From Bog-756 sp963699105 (lineage in GTDB: Bacteria > Actinomycetota > Acidimicrobiia > Acidimicrobiales > RAAP-2): 64,000 nt of DNA. Shown piece after piece: positions 38,412 through 46,603 of this stretch (positions are counted from its first letter, which is position 1; every line of letters begins with the position of its first letter). The notes beneath the pieces were generated by a model. That model worked only from the letters and a program-made list of their open reading frames with translations. It was not told where the DNA came from and made no database searches. The DNA is taken from positions 1-64,000 of the forward strand of contig CAVOTI010000002.1 in assembly GCA_963699105.1 (NCBI GenBank), given 5' to 3'. The translations under genes were made by a program, and so were the position numbers.

Positions 38412-39272
38412 TCAGGGAGCCGCCAACCCCAGGGCCGAGTAGATCTCCCGTGTCGCACTGGAACGGTTGAGCGTGTAGAAGTGCAGCCCGGGTACGCCCG
38501 CCTCCAACAGCTGCTTGCACAGCTCGGTGGCGATGGCGACCCCTTCGTGACGGACGGCCTCCTTGCCGCCCCTGGCATCGGCCGCCTCCAGGCGCCCGAC
38601 CATCCAGTCGGGTACCGCCGCCCCCATGGTGGCCATGCGTGGCACCGAGCTCAGGCTGGTGACGGGCATGATGCCCGGGAGGACCGGCTTGTCCACTCCG
38701 CGAGCGGCCAGGTCGGCCACCAGGCCGTTGTAATCGGCGGCCTCGAAGAAGAACTGGGAGATGGCGAAGTCGGCGATGGCCAGCTTGGCGGCCAGATGGT
38801 CACGGTCACTGACCGGGTCGGGCGACAGCGGGTGGTAGCCGGGCTGAGCCGCCACACCCACCGAGAACCCGCCGATGGCGTGGGCCAGCTCCACCAGTTC
38901 CGATGCGTGGGTCAGCTCGCCGGGGCCGTCCCCGTCGGCCGGAGGGTCTCCTCCGAGAGCCATCAGGTTCTCGACCCCGGCCGAGCGGTAGGCCACCAGG
39001 ATCTCGGCCAGTTCCAGGCGGGTGTGGGCCACACAGATCAGGTGGGCCATCGGTACCAGGGTGGTGGTGCGCAGCATGCCGGTCACCAGATCGAATGTCC
39101 TCTGGCGCGATTCGGCCCCGCCGCGATAGGTCACCGAGACGAACGATGGACCGAGGGGTTCGAGGTCCCGCAGGGTCCGGACCAACGTCGCCTGTTCGGC
39201 GTCGTTCTTGGGCGGGAAGAACTCGAACGAGTAGGTCCTCCCCTTGTCCAGCAGGTCGGCGATCCTGGTCAT
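38412..39272 (-). CDS. metF: Methylenetetrahydrofolate reductase
   Basis: A 286-residue TIM-barrel flavoenzyme that reduces 5,10-methylene-THF to 5-methyl-THF for methionine synthesis. Key motifs are YSFEFFPPKND (active-site glutamate), FVSVTYRGG, HLICVAHTRLELAEIL, LMALGGDPP and QFFFEA. The length is normal. It lies in a one-carbon run with folD, purH and purN, where folD makes its substrate's relatives and the two purine enzymes use formyl-THF. No S-adenosylmethionine or B12 riboswitch is visible upstream. Confidence 0.95.
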   Translation of the reverse strand: MTRIADLLDKGRTYSFEFFPPKNDAEQATLVRTLRDLEPLGPSFVSVTYRGGAESRQRTFDLVTGMLRTTTLVPMAHLICVAHTRLELAEILVAYRSAGVENLMALGGDPPADGDGPGELTHASELVELAHAIGGFSVGVAAQPGYHPLSPDPVSDRDHLAAKLAIADFAISQFFFEAADYNGLVADLAARGVDKPVLPGIMPVTSLSSVPRMATMGAAVPDWMVGRLEAADARGGKEAVRHEGVAIATELCKQLLEAGVPGLHFYTLNRSSATREIYSALGLAAP

Positions 39273-39331
39273 GGCCGAACAATCCTACCCGGCGGTTCTC
39301 AAGTTGGGCAGGGGAACCGCCGGTGCCGCCT

Positions 39332-40174
39332 TCAGTGGGCCCGGTGGGAAGCGCCTCCCGGGCCGATGCGGGACGAAAGCCGGGCCAGGGCGGTGTTCAG
39401 TTCGCCGGCCCGGGCCCGGCGGGCTTCGTCGGCCTGGGCCAACTGCACCCCCGACGGCGCCGAGGTGCCGTGGCGCAGGAGCCGGTCGGCCTCGATGGCG
39501 AAGCCCAGTCCCCGCAGACTTTCGGCCGCCGAGGTGGCCAGGCCTCCGGCCTGGGGGTCGGGGGCACCAGGCACCGTGCGCTCGAGAGCAGTGGCGGCTT
39601 TCTCCACCTGGACCTCCACCGCCCCCCGGACCTGGGGGTCGTCGGACTCGGCGTTTCCGGATAAGAGGGAGGCCCGGGCCAACTGGGCGTCGCTGAGGGC
39701 CGGCACCACCGACCGGTGCCATTCGGACTCGACCCCGCGCCTCTTGCGCGATCGGAGGAGGACGGCCACCAGGGTGATGGCGACGATCAGTACCACGATG
39801 AGGGCGATCAGGCCCCACGGCGTGTTGGACGAGGCTTTGGTGGTCGGCGTGGTGGTGGTCGTGGTGGCCGGCTTCGTGGTGGTGGTGGTCGTGGTGGTCC
39901 TTGGGTGGGTGGTGGTGGTCGGCGTGGTGGTGGTGGTCGTGGTGGGCGAAGTGGTGGTGGTGGGCGAGGTGGTGGTGGTCGTGGTGGTCGGCAGGGTCGT
40001 GGTGCTGGTGTCGGCTACGAGGAGAGCCCGGCCCGGGGCAGGCCCCGCCGGCTGGGCGACAGCCAAAGCCAGCGCCGACGCCACCGCCACCAGTACCAGT
40101 GTGGTGATCACCACCCCGGCAGTCGCCGGCATCCGCCCGGCGGTCCGCCGCCCCCCGCCCCCGTGCCTCCTCAT
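39332..40174 (-). CDS. Membrane protein with poly-threonine linker
   Basis: From the ATG at 40174, overlapping the folD stop as ATGA, the protein has 280 residues. It has one N-terminal membrane helix (TAGVVITTLVLVAVASALALAVA), then about 70 residues that are mostly Thr with some Pro, Lys and His, a second helix (WGLIALIVVLIVAITLVAVLL), and a basic, helical cytoplasmic part of 130 residues. The Thr-rich loop would lie outside the cell and is a likely O-mannosylation target. No catalytic domain is recognisable. Coupling to folD is probably positional. Confidence 0.7.
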   Translation of the reverse strand: MRRHGGGGRRTAGRMPATAGVVITTLVLVAVASALALAVAQPAGPAPGRALLVADTSTTTLPTTTTTTTSPTTTTSPTTTTTTTPTTTTHPRTTTTTTTTKPATTTTTTPTTKASSNTPWGLIALIVVLIVAITLVAVLLRSRKRRGVESEWHRSVVPALSDAQLARASLLSGNAESDDPQVRGAVEVQVEKAATALERTVPGAPDPQAGGLATSAAESLRGLGFAIEADRLLRHGTSAPSGVQLAQADEARRARAGELNTALARLSSRIGPGGASHRAH

Positions 40175-41025
40175 GACGCCCGCTCGGCTGCCCGCACGGC
40201 ATTGCGCAACAGCATGGCCCGGGTCATCGGACCTACGCCGCCGATCCGGGGGGTGATCCAACCGGCCACCTCGGCCACGGATTCGTCGACGTCGGAGAGC
40301 AGTTTCCTCCCCTCCCACGACGTGCCGGCCCCCACCACCGCGGCACCGGGCTTGACCATGTCCGGGGTGACCAGACCGGCCCGGCCGGCGGCCGCCACCA
40401 CCACATCACCCAGACGCACCAGGCCGGCCATGTCCTCCACCCCGGTATGGACCACGGTGACGGCGGCGTTGCATCCCGTTCTCTTCATGGCCAACAGCAG
40501 ACTCAGTGGGCGTCCGATGGTGAGGCCCCGACCGATGACGACCACGTGTTTCCCCTCGACGGGTACATCGTTGGCGTACAGCAGCTCGACGATGCCGGCC
40601 GGCGTGCATGGGAGCGGTCCGTGGGCCCCCATCACCAGGCGTCCGAGGTTCACCGGATGCAGGCCGTCCACGTCTTTGTCCGGGTCCACGGCCAGCAGCA
40701 CCCGCTCCTCGTCGAGTCCGGGAGGCAGTGGCAACTGGACCAGGTAAGCGTGGATGCGAGGGTCGTCGTTGAACCGGGCCACCACCGACTCCAGCTCCTC
40801 CTGCGAGACATCTCCCGGCAGGTGCTCGTGGGCCGACTCGATGCCCACCTCGGCACAGTCGGCATGTTTCATCGACACGTACTTGGCGCTCGGGCCGTCG
40901 TCGCCCACCAGGATGGTGCCGAGACCGGGTTCCACACCGGCGGCCCGGAGCCGGGCCGCCCGCTCGGCCACCTCGGCCCTGATCCTGCCGGCCAGGAGCT
41001 CGCCGTCGAGCAGGATGGCGGTCAC
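40171..41025 (-). CDS. folD: Bifunctional methylene-THF dehydrogenase / methenyl-THF cyclohydrolase
   Basis: A 284-residue enzyme that links methylene-THF and formyl-THF. The catalytic segment YVSMKHADCAEVGI carries the Tyr and Lys, QLPLPPGLDEERVL and DPDKDVDGLHPVNLG are signature stretches, and VVVIGRGLTIGRPLSLLLAMK is the NADP-binding loop, with Leu-Thr in place of the usual Ser-x-I-V-G. The end, TPRIGGVGPMTRAML, is the family's C-terminal signature. It supplies formyl-THF to PurN and PurH encoded upstream. Confidence 0.95.
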   Translation of the reverse strand: MTAILLDGELLAGRIRAEVAERAARLRAAGVEPGLGTILVGDDGPSAKYVSMKHADCAEVGIESAHEHLPGDVSQEELESVVARFNDDPRIHAYLVQLPLPPGLDEERVLLAVDPDKDVDGLHPVNLGRLVMGAHGPLPCTPAGIVELLYANDVPVEGKHVVVIGRGLTIGRPLSLLLAMKRTGCNAAVTVVHTGVEDMAGLVRLGDVVVAAAGRAGLVTPDMVKPGAAVVGAGTSWEGRKLLSDVDESVAEVAGWITPRIGGVGPMTRAMLLRNAVRAAERAS

Positions 41026-41124
41026 CTCGGTTCTCCCGCCCCGGCGGGGTGGCCCGGGTCGTCGCGGTGTCCGTCAGTCTGTTCCGTCCTCATCTGGGCC
41101 CGGGTGCCGGTCACCGACGGCGCA

Positions 41125-42681
41125 TCAGTGGCGGAAGTGGCGTTCGCCACCGGCCAGGACCATGGCGATCCCCGCTTCGTCGGCGGCGGCGATGACCTCA
41201 CCGTCCCGGATCGATCCGCCGGGTTGGACCACGGCCGCCACGCCGGCCTCGGCCAGAACCACCAGTCCGTCAGGGAACGGGAAGAAGGCATCGCTGGCGG
41301 CGGCGGCGCCCGTTGCCCGACTCCCGGCCTTGGACACGGCTATCTCCGCTGCCATCACCCGCGACTGCTGACCGGCGCCGACTCCGACGGCCTGGCCACC
41401 GTTGACCACGGCGATGGCGTTGGAGGTGGTGCGGGCACAGACCTTCCAGGACAGAGCCAGGTCACGCCACTGGGCGTCGGTCGGTCGGACCTTGGTGGCC
41501 ACCTCCCAGTCCGACGGCCCCACCACGAAATTGTCGGGACCCTGGACCAGCACGCTGGCCCCCAATCCACGAAGCTGACGGACCACCGCCTCGGGCGTGG
41601 GGCCGGACAGGAGTCGGGTGGCCTTTCGCTTCGACGAGAGCTGGGCCAGAGCCGCGTCGTCGTAGGAGGCGGCGATAATGACGTCGGCCTGCGGGCCGCC
41701 GGCGATGGCTTCGGCCAGTGCCGGTGTCACCGGACCGCCGATGGCGACGATGCCGCCGAACGCCGACTGGGGATCGCATTCCAGCGCTCGCTGGTAAGCC
41801 TCCACCAGGTCGGTGCCGACGGCGGCTCCGCAGGGATTGGCGTGCTTGATGATGGCCACAGCCAGTTCGTCGCGCCCCGAGGGCAGCTCGTGCACCAGCC
41901 GCCAGGCGGCGTCAGCATCGAAGATATTGAGGTACGAAAGCTCCTTGCCACCGTGCTGGACCACGTCGTCCCACCACGAGTGCTGGCCGATGATCCGATA
42001 CCGGGCTCCGTGCTGGTGGGGATTCTCGCCGTAGCGCATCGAGCCGGCCCGCTCCAGGGTGAGGTGGATCGTCGGGGGCAGGAGGGCGGCCGACTCGAAC
42101 GATTCGGCGTTCAATTCATCGAGGGGCGGCGGCTCCTGCTCGTCGAGCCAGGCGACGATGGCGGCGTCGTAGCCGGCCGTGTGGGCGAAGGCTTCACGGG
42201 CCAGACGCTGCCGGGTGTCGGGTGACAGCGTGCCCCGCGTCCTCAGCTCTTCAAGCACGGCGCCGTATTCTCCCGGTTCGACCACGATGCCCACGTGATC
42301 GTGGTTTTTGGCGGCCGCCCGGACCATGGTGGGGCCCCCGACGTCGATCAGCTCGACGGAGGGATCCGACGAGAACGGGTAGAGGTTGCACACCACCAGG
42401 TCGATAAGACCGATGCCCTGGCGCTCGATGTCCTCCAGGTGTTCGGGCTTGGATCGGTCGGCCAGGATCCCCCCGTGCACCTTCGGGTGAAGCGTCTTGA
42501 CCCGCCCGCCCAGCATTTCCGGGGCACCGGTCAGATCGGCGACTTCGATGTGATCGATGCCGGCCTCGGCCAGGGCGGCCGAGGTACCGCCACTGGACAC
42601 CAGCTCCCACCCGAGGCCGGACAACCCTCGAGCCAGGTCGACGATCCCTGTTTTGTCGTACACCGACAGCAGTGCTCTCAT
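41125..42681 (-). CDS. purH: Bifunctional AICAR formyltransferase / IMP cyclohydrolase
   Basis: A 518-residue enzyme for the last two steps of IMP synthesis. The cyclohydrolase domain begins LLSVYDKTGIVDLARGL and contains GGRVKTLHPKVHGGILADR. The formyltransferase domain contains RYGENPHQHGARY, SYLNIFDADAAWRLV, IIKHANPCGAAVG with the Lys-His catalytic pair, and a C-terminal SDAFFPFPDGL and VQPGGSIRD. Its ATG at 42681 overlaps the purN stop (ATGA), so the pair is coupled. The formyl donor is 10-formyl-THF from FolD encoded next. Confidence 0.97.
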   Translation of the reverse strand: MRALLSVYDKTGIVDLARGLSGLGWELVSSGGTSAALAEAGIDHIEVADLTGAPEMLGGRVKTLHPKVHGGILADRSKPEHLEDIERQGIGLIDLVVCNLYPFSSDPSVELIDVGGPTMVRAAAKNHDHVGIVVEPGEYGAVLEELRTRGTLSPDTRQRLAREAFAHTAGYDAAIVAWLDEQEPPPLDELNAESFESAALLPPTIHLTLERAGSMRYGENPHQHGARYRIIGQHSWWDDVVQHGGKELSYLNIFDADAAWRLVHELPSGRDELAVAIIKHANPCGAAVGTDLVEAYQRALECDPQSAFGGIVAIGGPVTPALAEAIAGGPQADVIIAASYDDAALAQLSSKRKATRLLSGPTPEAVVRQLRGLGASVLVQGPDNFVVGPSDWEVATKVRPTDAQWRDLALSWKVCARTTSNAIAVVNGGQAVGVGAGQQSRVMAAEIAVSKAGSRATGAAAASDAFFPFPDGLVVLAEAGVAAVVQPGGSIRDGEVIAAADEAGIAMVLAGGERHFRH

Positions 42682-43328
42682 TGCGCAACCTCCGATGGTG
42701 ATCCTGGCCCATCCCCCACCGCCGCCGCCAGCCCGTCCATGAAGGTGCGAATGGTGTCCGGGTACAAGGTGCGCTCGACCGATTTGATCCGCTCGTGGAG
42801 CGTGTCCTCGGAGTCACCTGGGAGCACCGGGACCACGGCCTGGGCCAGCACGGGACCGGCGTCCATCTCCAGGGTGGCGATGTGCACGGTGGTCCCGGTC
42901 TCGGTGACGCCGGCGGCCAGGGCGTCGGCTACGGCGTGCCACCCGGGAAAGGCCGGGAGGAGGGCGGGATGAGTGTTGAGGATGCGGCCCGGAAAGGCGT
43001 CGTGGATCGACTGTCCGAGCACGGTACCGAAGCCGGCCATGGCCACCACGTCGATGCGACGGGCGGCCAGCACCGCCGTCACGGCCTCGGTGTACTGGTC
43101 CCGTCTGAACGAGGGCCCGAATCCCCCGTGGCCGGAACGATCGACCAGTTCGGCCGGGATGTGGGCGGAGGAAGCAACCTCGAGGGCCCGACAGGCCCGA
43201 TCGGCGACGACCGCTCGGACCGGCAACCCGGCGTCGATGATGGCCTCGAGTATGGTGCCACTGCCCGAGGCCAATACCCCGAGCCGCAGGACTGGTACAC
43301 CGTCGTCATTGGATGGATCGGCGCCCAC
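42678..43328 (-). CDS. purN: Phosphoribosylglycinamide formyltransferase
   Basis: A 216-residue protein starting at GTG 43328. It transfers formyl from 10-formyl-THF to GAR, the third step of purine synthesis. The substrate loop LGVLASGSGTILEAII is near the N-terminus, the catalytic Asn-His are in RILNTHPALLPAF, and the aspartate is in LEMDAGPVLAQA, as the family needs. The Gly-Thr-Thr-Val-His stretch (TETGTTVHI) is also present. The gene leads the purine/one-carbon run; the IS30 element lies upstream. Confidence 0.95.
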   Translation of the reverse strand: MGADPSNDDGVPVLRLGVLASGSGTILEAIIDAGLPVRAVVADRACRALEVASSAHIPAELVDRSGHGGFGPSFRRDQYTEAVTAVLAARRIDVVAMAGFGTVLGQSIHDAFPGRILNTHPALLPAFPGWHAVADALAAGVTETGTTVHIATLEMDAGPVLAQAVVPVLPGDSEDTLHERIKSVERTLYPDTIRTFMDGLAAAVGDGPGSPSEVAQ

Positions 43329-43337
43329 TTCCGCACG

Positions 43338-43607
43338 CTACCAGCGCCCATCACCGTCGAATCCCACCGGGAACCGCTCGGCCTTGGCCCCCTCCGGCGG
43401 GGGATGCCGGATGGTGGCGTGCCGGTCACCTTGGACCGGTGCGACGTGGCCCGACCGGCCTGCCTCCGGTACGGACCAACGTCGCTCGGTCCCCCCTGCC
43501 CAGGGGATGCCCCTCGTGATGGGTGTATCGGCATCGACCGGCTCGATCCGAAGCAAAAGTTTGCCGGGGCCCGGGCGGCCCCACCGCTCGGAACCGGGCT
43601 CGAGCAA
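43338..43607 (-). CDS. Possible small hypothetical protein or gene remnant upstream of purN
   Basis: An open frame of about 89 residues beginning at TTG 43607 (LEPGSERWGRPGPGKLLLRIEPVDAD). Third positions are GC-rich as in neighbouring genes, but no ribosome site is well placed and no domain is known. It could be the broken 3' end of a gene cut off by the nearby insertion element, or chance. Spacing to purN is only nine bases, which slightly favours a real co-transcribed gene. Confidence 0.3.
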   Translation of the reverse strand: MLEPGSERWGRPGPGKLLLRIEPVDADTPITRGIPWAGGTERRWSVPEAGRSGHVAPVQGDRHATIRHPPPEGAKAERFPVGFDGDGRW

Positions 43608-43647
43608 CCAGGGGTTCCCGGCGATTCCCCTCTCCTCTGTGTTGTTG

Positions 43648-43688
43648 CTTTCTCAGATAACATACTAAGGGTACGTTATCTGGGAAAG
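43648..43688. repeat. 18-base imperfect inverted repeat beside IS30 left end
   Basis: CTTTCTCAGATAACATAC (43648-43665) and GTACGTTATCTGGGAAAG (43671-43688) are inverted copies matching at 16 of 18 positions around a five-base centre TAAGG. It ends three bases before the insertion element. IS30-type elements favour symmetric targets, but this could also be a regulator site for the upstream end of the purN region. Confidence 0.6.
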
Positions 43689-43691
43689 TAG

Positions 43692-44929
43692 TGGCGGGTT
43701 CAAGGGGTCCGCGCACGATCTTGGTGAGTTCCCGACACTGGTCGGGACGAACCAAGGAGGTTGAGCGTGGCACCCCTATTGACCCGAGAGCAGAAGCGCC
43801 TGGCGGTGCGGCTTCGAGGCCAAGGTCTGGACTGGAAGGAGATCGCCCTTGCCTGTGAATGTTCGGTCGATTCGATCCGCTTCTACGATCGCCCCGAGCT
43901 GCTCCAGCGGAGGAGCCTGCCGGCAGCCTGGGTTCCCCCGGCCGGACGGCTGAGCTTCGAGGACCGAGAAGAGATCGTGATCGGGCTGGCCCGAGGCGAA
44001 ACCTTCACCTCCATCGCCCGGCGGATCAAACGGGCTCCGTCGACGGTCAGCCGGGAGGTGGCAGCCAACGGGGGACGGGGGGACTACCGGCCCTGGGCCG
44101 CCTATCTGCGGGCCTACGCCCGGTCCCGGCGGCCCAAGCCCACCAAGCTGGCCTCGAGTCAGGAGCTGTTGGCCGAGGTCATCGCCGGACTGAAGAAGTT
44201 CTGGTCCCCCGAGGAGATCGCCAAACGCTTGCGCCTGGACCATCCAGACGATCCGATGATGCAGGTGAGCCACGAGACCATCTACCAGTCCCTCTACGTC
44301 CAGGGTCGGGGGGAGCTCCGCCGGGAGCTGGCCCGCTGTCTGCGCAGTGGCCGGGCCACCCGGAGGCCTCAGGGCCGGGACGAGACCCGAGGCAGGATCA
44401 AAGACATGGTGATGATCTCCGAGCGCCCGGCCGAGGTGGAGGACCGGGCCGTCCCCGGCAACTGGGAAGGTGACCTGATCCAGGGCAGGAACAACCGCTC
44501 GGCGGTCGGGACCCTGGTCGAGCGGTCCACCCGGTTCGTGCTGCTGTTGCACCTGGGTGAGGGCAAGGACGCCTGGTCGGTCAAAGAGGCCATGCAAAAG
44601 GCCATCGCCACCCTTCCCTCCAGGCTGGTCAAGACCATCACTTGGGACCAGGGAGCTGAGATGGCCCGCCACCTCGAGTTCACTGTCGAGACCGGCATCC
44701 CGGTCTACTTCTGCGACCCCCACAGCCCCTGGCAGCGAGGATCCAACGAAAACACCAACGGGCTGCTCCGCCAATACATGCCCAAGGGGACCGATCTCTC
44801 GGTCCACACCCCCGAGGATCTGGACCGGATCGCCTGGAGCCTCAACGACCGACCTCGCAAGACCCTCGGATTTCTGAAACCATCAGAGAAGCTCGCCGAG
44901 TTTCTTGCGCAGACCGGTTGAACCCGCCA
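43692..44929 (+). mobile_element. IS30-family insertion sequence
   Basis: A 1238-base element bounded by inverted ends. TGGCGGGTTCAA at 43692-43703 recurs as its exact complement at 44918-44929, and the next bases remain similar (GGTCCGCGCA against GGTCTGCGCA), giving terminal repeats of about 28 bases with a few mismatches. The single transposase gene fills the element and its stop lies inside the right repeat. The flanking two or three bases do not match, so no target duplication is visible. The element separates purN from the HAD gene. Confidence 0.88.
43767..44921 (+). CDS. IS30-family transposase
   Basis: A 384-residue intact DDE transposase. The GTG at 43767 is chosen because AAGGAGG lies six bases upstream. 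N-terminal helix-turn-helices are seen as LTREQKRLAVRLRGQGLDWKEIALACECS and LSFEDREEIVIGLARGETFTSIARRIKRAPSTVSRE. The integrase core has Asp in NWEGDLIQG, Asp in TWDQGAEM and Glu in SPWQRGSNENTNGLLRQY, the IS30 pattern. All three catalytic residues are present, so the element may be active. Confidence 0.93.
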   Translation: MAPLLTREQKRLAVRLRGQGLDWKEIALACECSVDSIRFYDRPELLQRRSLPAAWVPPAGRLSFEDREEIVIGLARGETFTSIARRIKRAPSTVSREVAANGGRGDYRPWAAYLRAYARSRRPKPTKLASSQELLAEVIAGLKKFWSPEEIAKRLRLDHPDDPMMQVSHETIYQSLYVQGRGELRRELARCLRSGRATRRPQGRDETRGRIKDMVMISERPAEVEDRAVPGNWEGDLIQGRNNRSAVGTLVERSTRFVLLLHLGEGKDAWSVKEAMQKAIATLPSRLVKTITWDQGAEMARHLEFTVETGIPVYFCDPHSPWQRGSNENTNGLLRQYMPKGTDLSVHTPEDLDRIAWSLNDRPRKTLGFLKPSEKLAEFLAQTG

Positions 44930-45014
44930 GTTGGCCCCGAGGCGCTCAGGTGTTCTGACCCGCCGGGCCTGGGCGATCCGGACCCGACCACCCGGGACGG
45001 GCCGCACAGACCCG

Positions 45015-45716
45015 CTACCGCTCGAGCGAGCGGATCAAGGTCTCGTCGAATTCCAGCATGGAGGGAAGGATGGCGTCGCAGAATCCCCACCGGGGTGAGT
45101 CGAACACCGCCGGTTCCGGCACGGCCACCACCCGCATGCGGGCCGCCTTGGCCGAGATCGCACCGTTGAACGAGTCCTCGACGGCCAGGCATCCGGATGG
45201 ATCGACGCCCAGCTTGGCCGCCGTAGACAGGTAGGCACCGGGATGGGGCTTCCCCAGCGGCTCCCACTCGGCGGAGTGCCACACCGTCACCGGGGCGGTG
45301 ATCCCGAGGCGTCGCAGGGCGGCCTCGACCACCACGGCATAGGAGCCCGAACAGACGGCCACCGGCAGGGCCAGGCGGTCGCACAGGTCGATCGCCTCGA
45401 GGGCCCCGGGCATCGGCCCGCCCGACTCGGAGATGAGCTCGGCCACCCGGGCGGTGACGGCTCGTTCCACCTCGGGCGGGGCCATGCCCTCCCAGGGGAA
45501 CCGAGCCCACCAGTGCAGCACGGCATCATCGATCCGCAGACCCATCGTCTGGCGCACGTCGGCCTCGGAGAGACGGAGCCCGAGGCTGGCGAACACCTCG
45601 ATCTCGGCACTTCGCCAGAACGGTTCCGAGTCGATGAGCAGCCCGTCGAGATCGAAGATGACAGCGTCGACGGTCCGGCCGCTGAAGACGTCGGCTGACG
45701 GGAGCCGGGTGCTCAG
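45015..45716 (-). CDS. HAD-superfamily phosphatase/phosphoglucomutase-like hydrolase
   Basis: About 234 residues. The nucleophile motif VIFDLDGLLIDSEP is followed by a four-helix cap, motif II VAVCSGSYAVVVEAAL, the lysine in WEPLGKPHPGAYLSTA, and acidic motif GCLAVEDSFNGAISA. This fits the beta-phosphoglucomutase/2-deoxyglucose-6-phosphatase group. No ATG, GTG or TTG exists between the sucD stop and the first motif, and none lies in frame just upstream. The only sensible start is CTG at 45716, overlapping the sucD stop as CTGA with GGAAG five bases before. Its place after sucD suggests co-transcription. Confidence 0.8.
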   Translation of the reverse strand: MSTRLPSADVFSGRTVDAVIFDLDGLLIDSEPFWRSAEIEVFASLGLRLSEADVRQTMGLRIDDAVLHWWARFPWEGMAPPEVERAVTARVAELISESGGPMPGALEAIDLCDRLALPVAVCSGSYAVVVEAALRRLGITAPVTVWHSAEWEPLGKPHPGAYLSTAAKLGVDPSGCLAVEDSFNGAISAKAARMRVVAVPEPAVFDSPRWGFCDAILPSMLEFDETLIRSLER

Positions 45717-46603
45717 TCGAGCTTCCGGACGACGTCGACCATGGCCTCGCCGGCCTCGGTCGGGTTGAGGGCGACGGTGACGCCGGCGGCGGACAGCGCG
45801 TCCATCTTCGCCCGGGCCGTCCCCTTGGACCCGGAGATGATCGCTCCGGCATGGCCCATCTTGCGTCCGGGCGGGGCCGTCACCCCGGCCACGTAGGAGA
45901 CCACCGGCTTGGACACCGACGAAGCGATGAACTCGGCCGCCTCCTCCTCGGCCGAACCGCCGATCTCGCCGATCATCATGATGGCCCGGGTGTCCGGATC
46001 GTCCTCGAACGCAGCCAGGCAGTCGATGAAGCTGGTCCCGGGGACCGGGTCGCCGCCGATGCCCACGCAGGTGGTCTGGCCCACGCCCTGCTGGGAGAGC
46101 TCGTGCAGCGCCTGATAGGTGAGGGTTCCCGAACGGCTCACGATCCCCACCGGTCCCCCGGGCAGGGCGATGTCGCCCGAGGTGATGCCGATGTTGCACT
46201 TCCCGGGCGAGATGATGCCCGGGCAGTTGGGGCCGAGCAGACGGGTCCCGGGGAATTCACGGACCAGGGTGTTGTAGGCGAGCGCCTCGTCGATTGCCGG
46301 GATGCCCTCGGTGATGCACACCACGAAGGGCACTCCAGCCGTCGCCGCCTCTACGATGGCCTCGGCGGCGAACTTCGGAGGCACGGAGATGAACGAGGCG
46401 TTGGCCCCGGTGGCATCCACCGCCTCGGCCACGGTGGCGAACACCGGGATGCCCTCGATCTCCTCGCCACCCCGGTTCGGGTTGGTGCCGGCCACCACCT
46501 TGGTGCCGTAGGTCCGGTTGCGCAGACCGTGGTAGAGGCCCTGGCTGGTGGGACTGATGCCCTGGACGACCACGGTGGTGTTCTCGTCGACGAAGATGCT
46601 CAT
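45713..46603 (-). CDS. sucD: Succinyl-CoA ligase alpha subunit
   Basis: A 296-residue subunit that carries the phosphohistidine. The CoA-binding fold includes TTVVVQGISPTSQGLYHGLRN and FISVPPKFAAEAIVEAA; LLGPNCPGIISPGKCNIG and VGIVSRSGTLTYQALHEL are signatures, and the phosphorylated His is in RKMGHAGAIISG. The start ATG at 46603 overlaps the sucC stop (ATGA). With SucC it converts succinyl-CoA to succinate while making ATP or GTP, feeding the SDH encoded elsewhere in the window. Confidence 0.97.
   Translation of the reverse strand: MSIFVDENTTVVVQGISPTSQGLYHGLRNRTYGTKVVAGTNPNRGGEEIEGIPVFATVAEAVDATGANASFISVPPKFAAEAIVEAATAGVPFVVCITEGIPAIDEALAYNTLVREFPGTRLLGPNCPGIISPGKCNIGITSGDIALPGGPVGIVSRSGTLTYQALHELSQQGVGQTTCVGIGGDPVPGTSFIDCLAAFEDDPDTRAIMMIGEIGGSAEEEAAEFIASSVSKPVVSYVAGVTAPPGRKMGHAGAIISGSKGTARAKMDALSAAGVTVALNPTEAGEAMVDVVRKLD

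Noticed and set aside
39840..40000. Repeated GGTGGTCGTGGT units resembling a repeat array or CRISPR
   Set aside because: Read on the minus strand they are Thr codons of a low-complexity linker; there are no equal spacers.
37087..43328. Riboswitches upstream of metF, purH or purN
   Set aside because: The gaps are short (about 50-100 bases) and show no SAM, B12, THF or purine riboswitch core that I could recognise.
43667..44945. Target-site duplication of the IS30 element
   Set aside because: The two or three bases on each side (TAG and GTT) do not match, so no duplication can be claimed.
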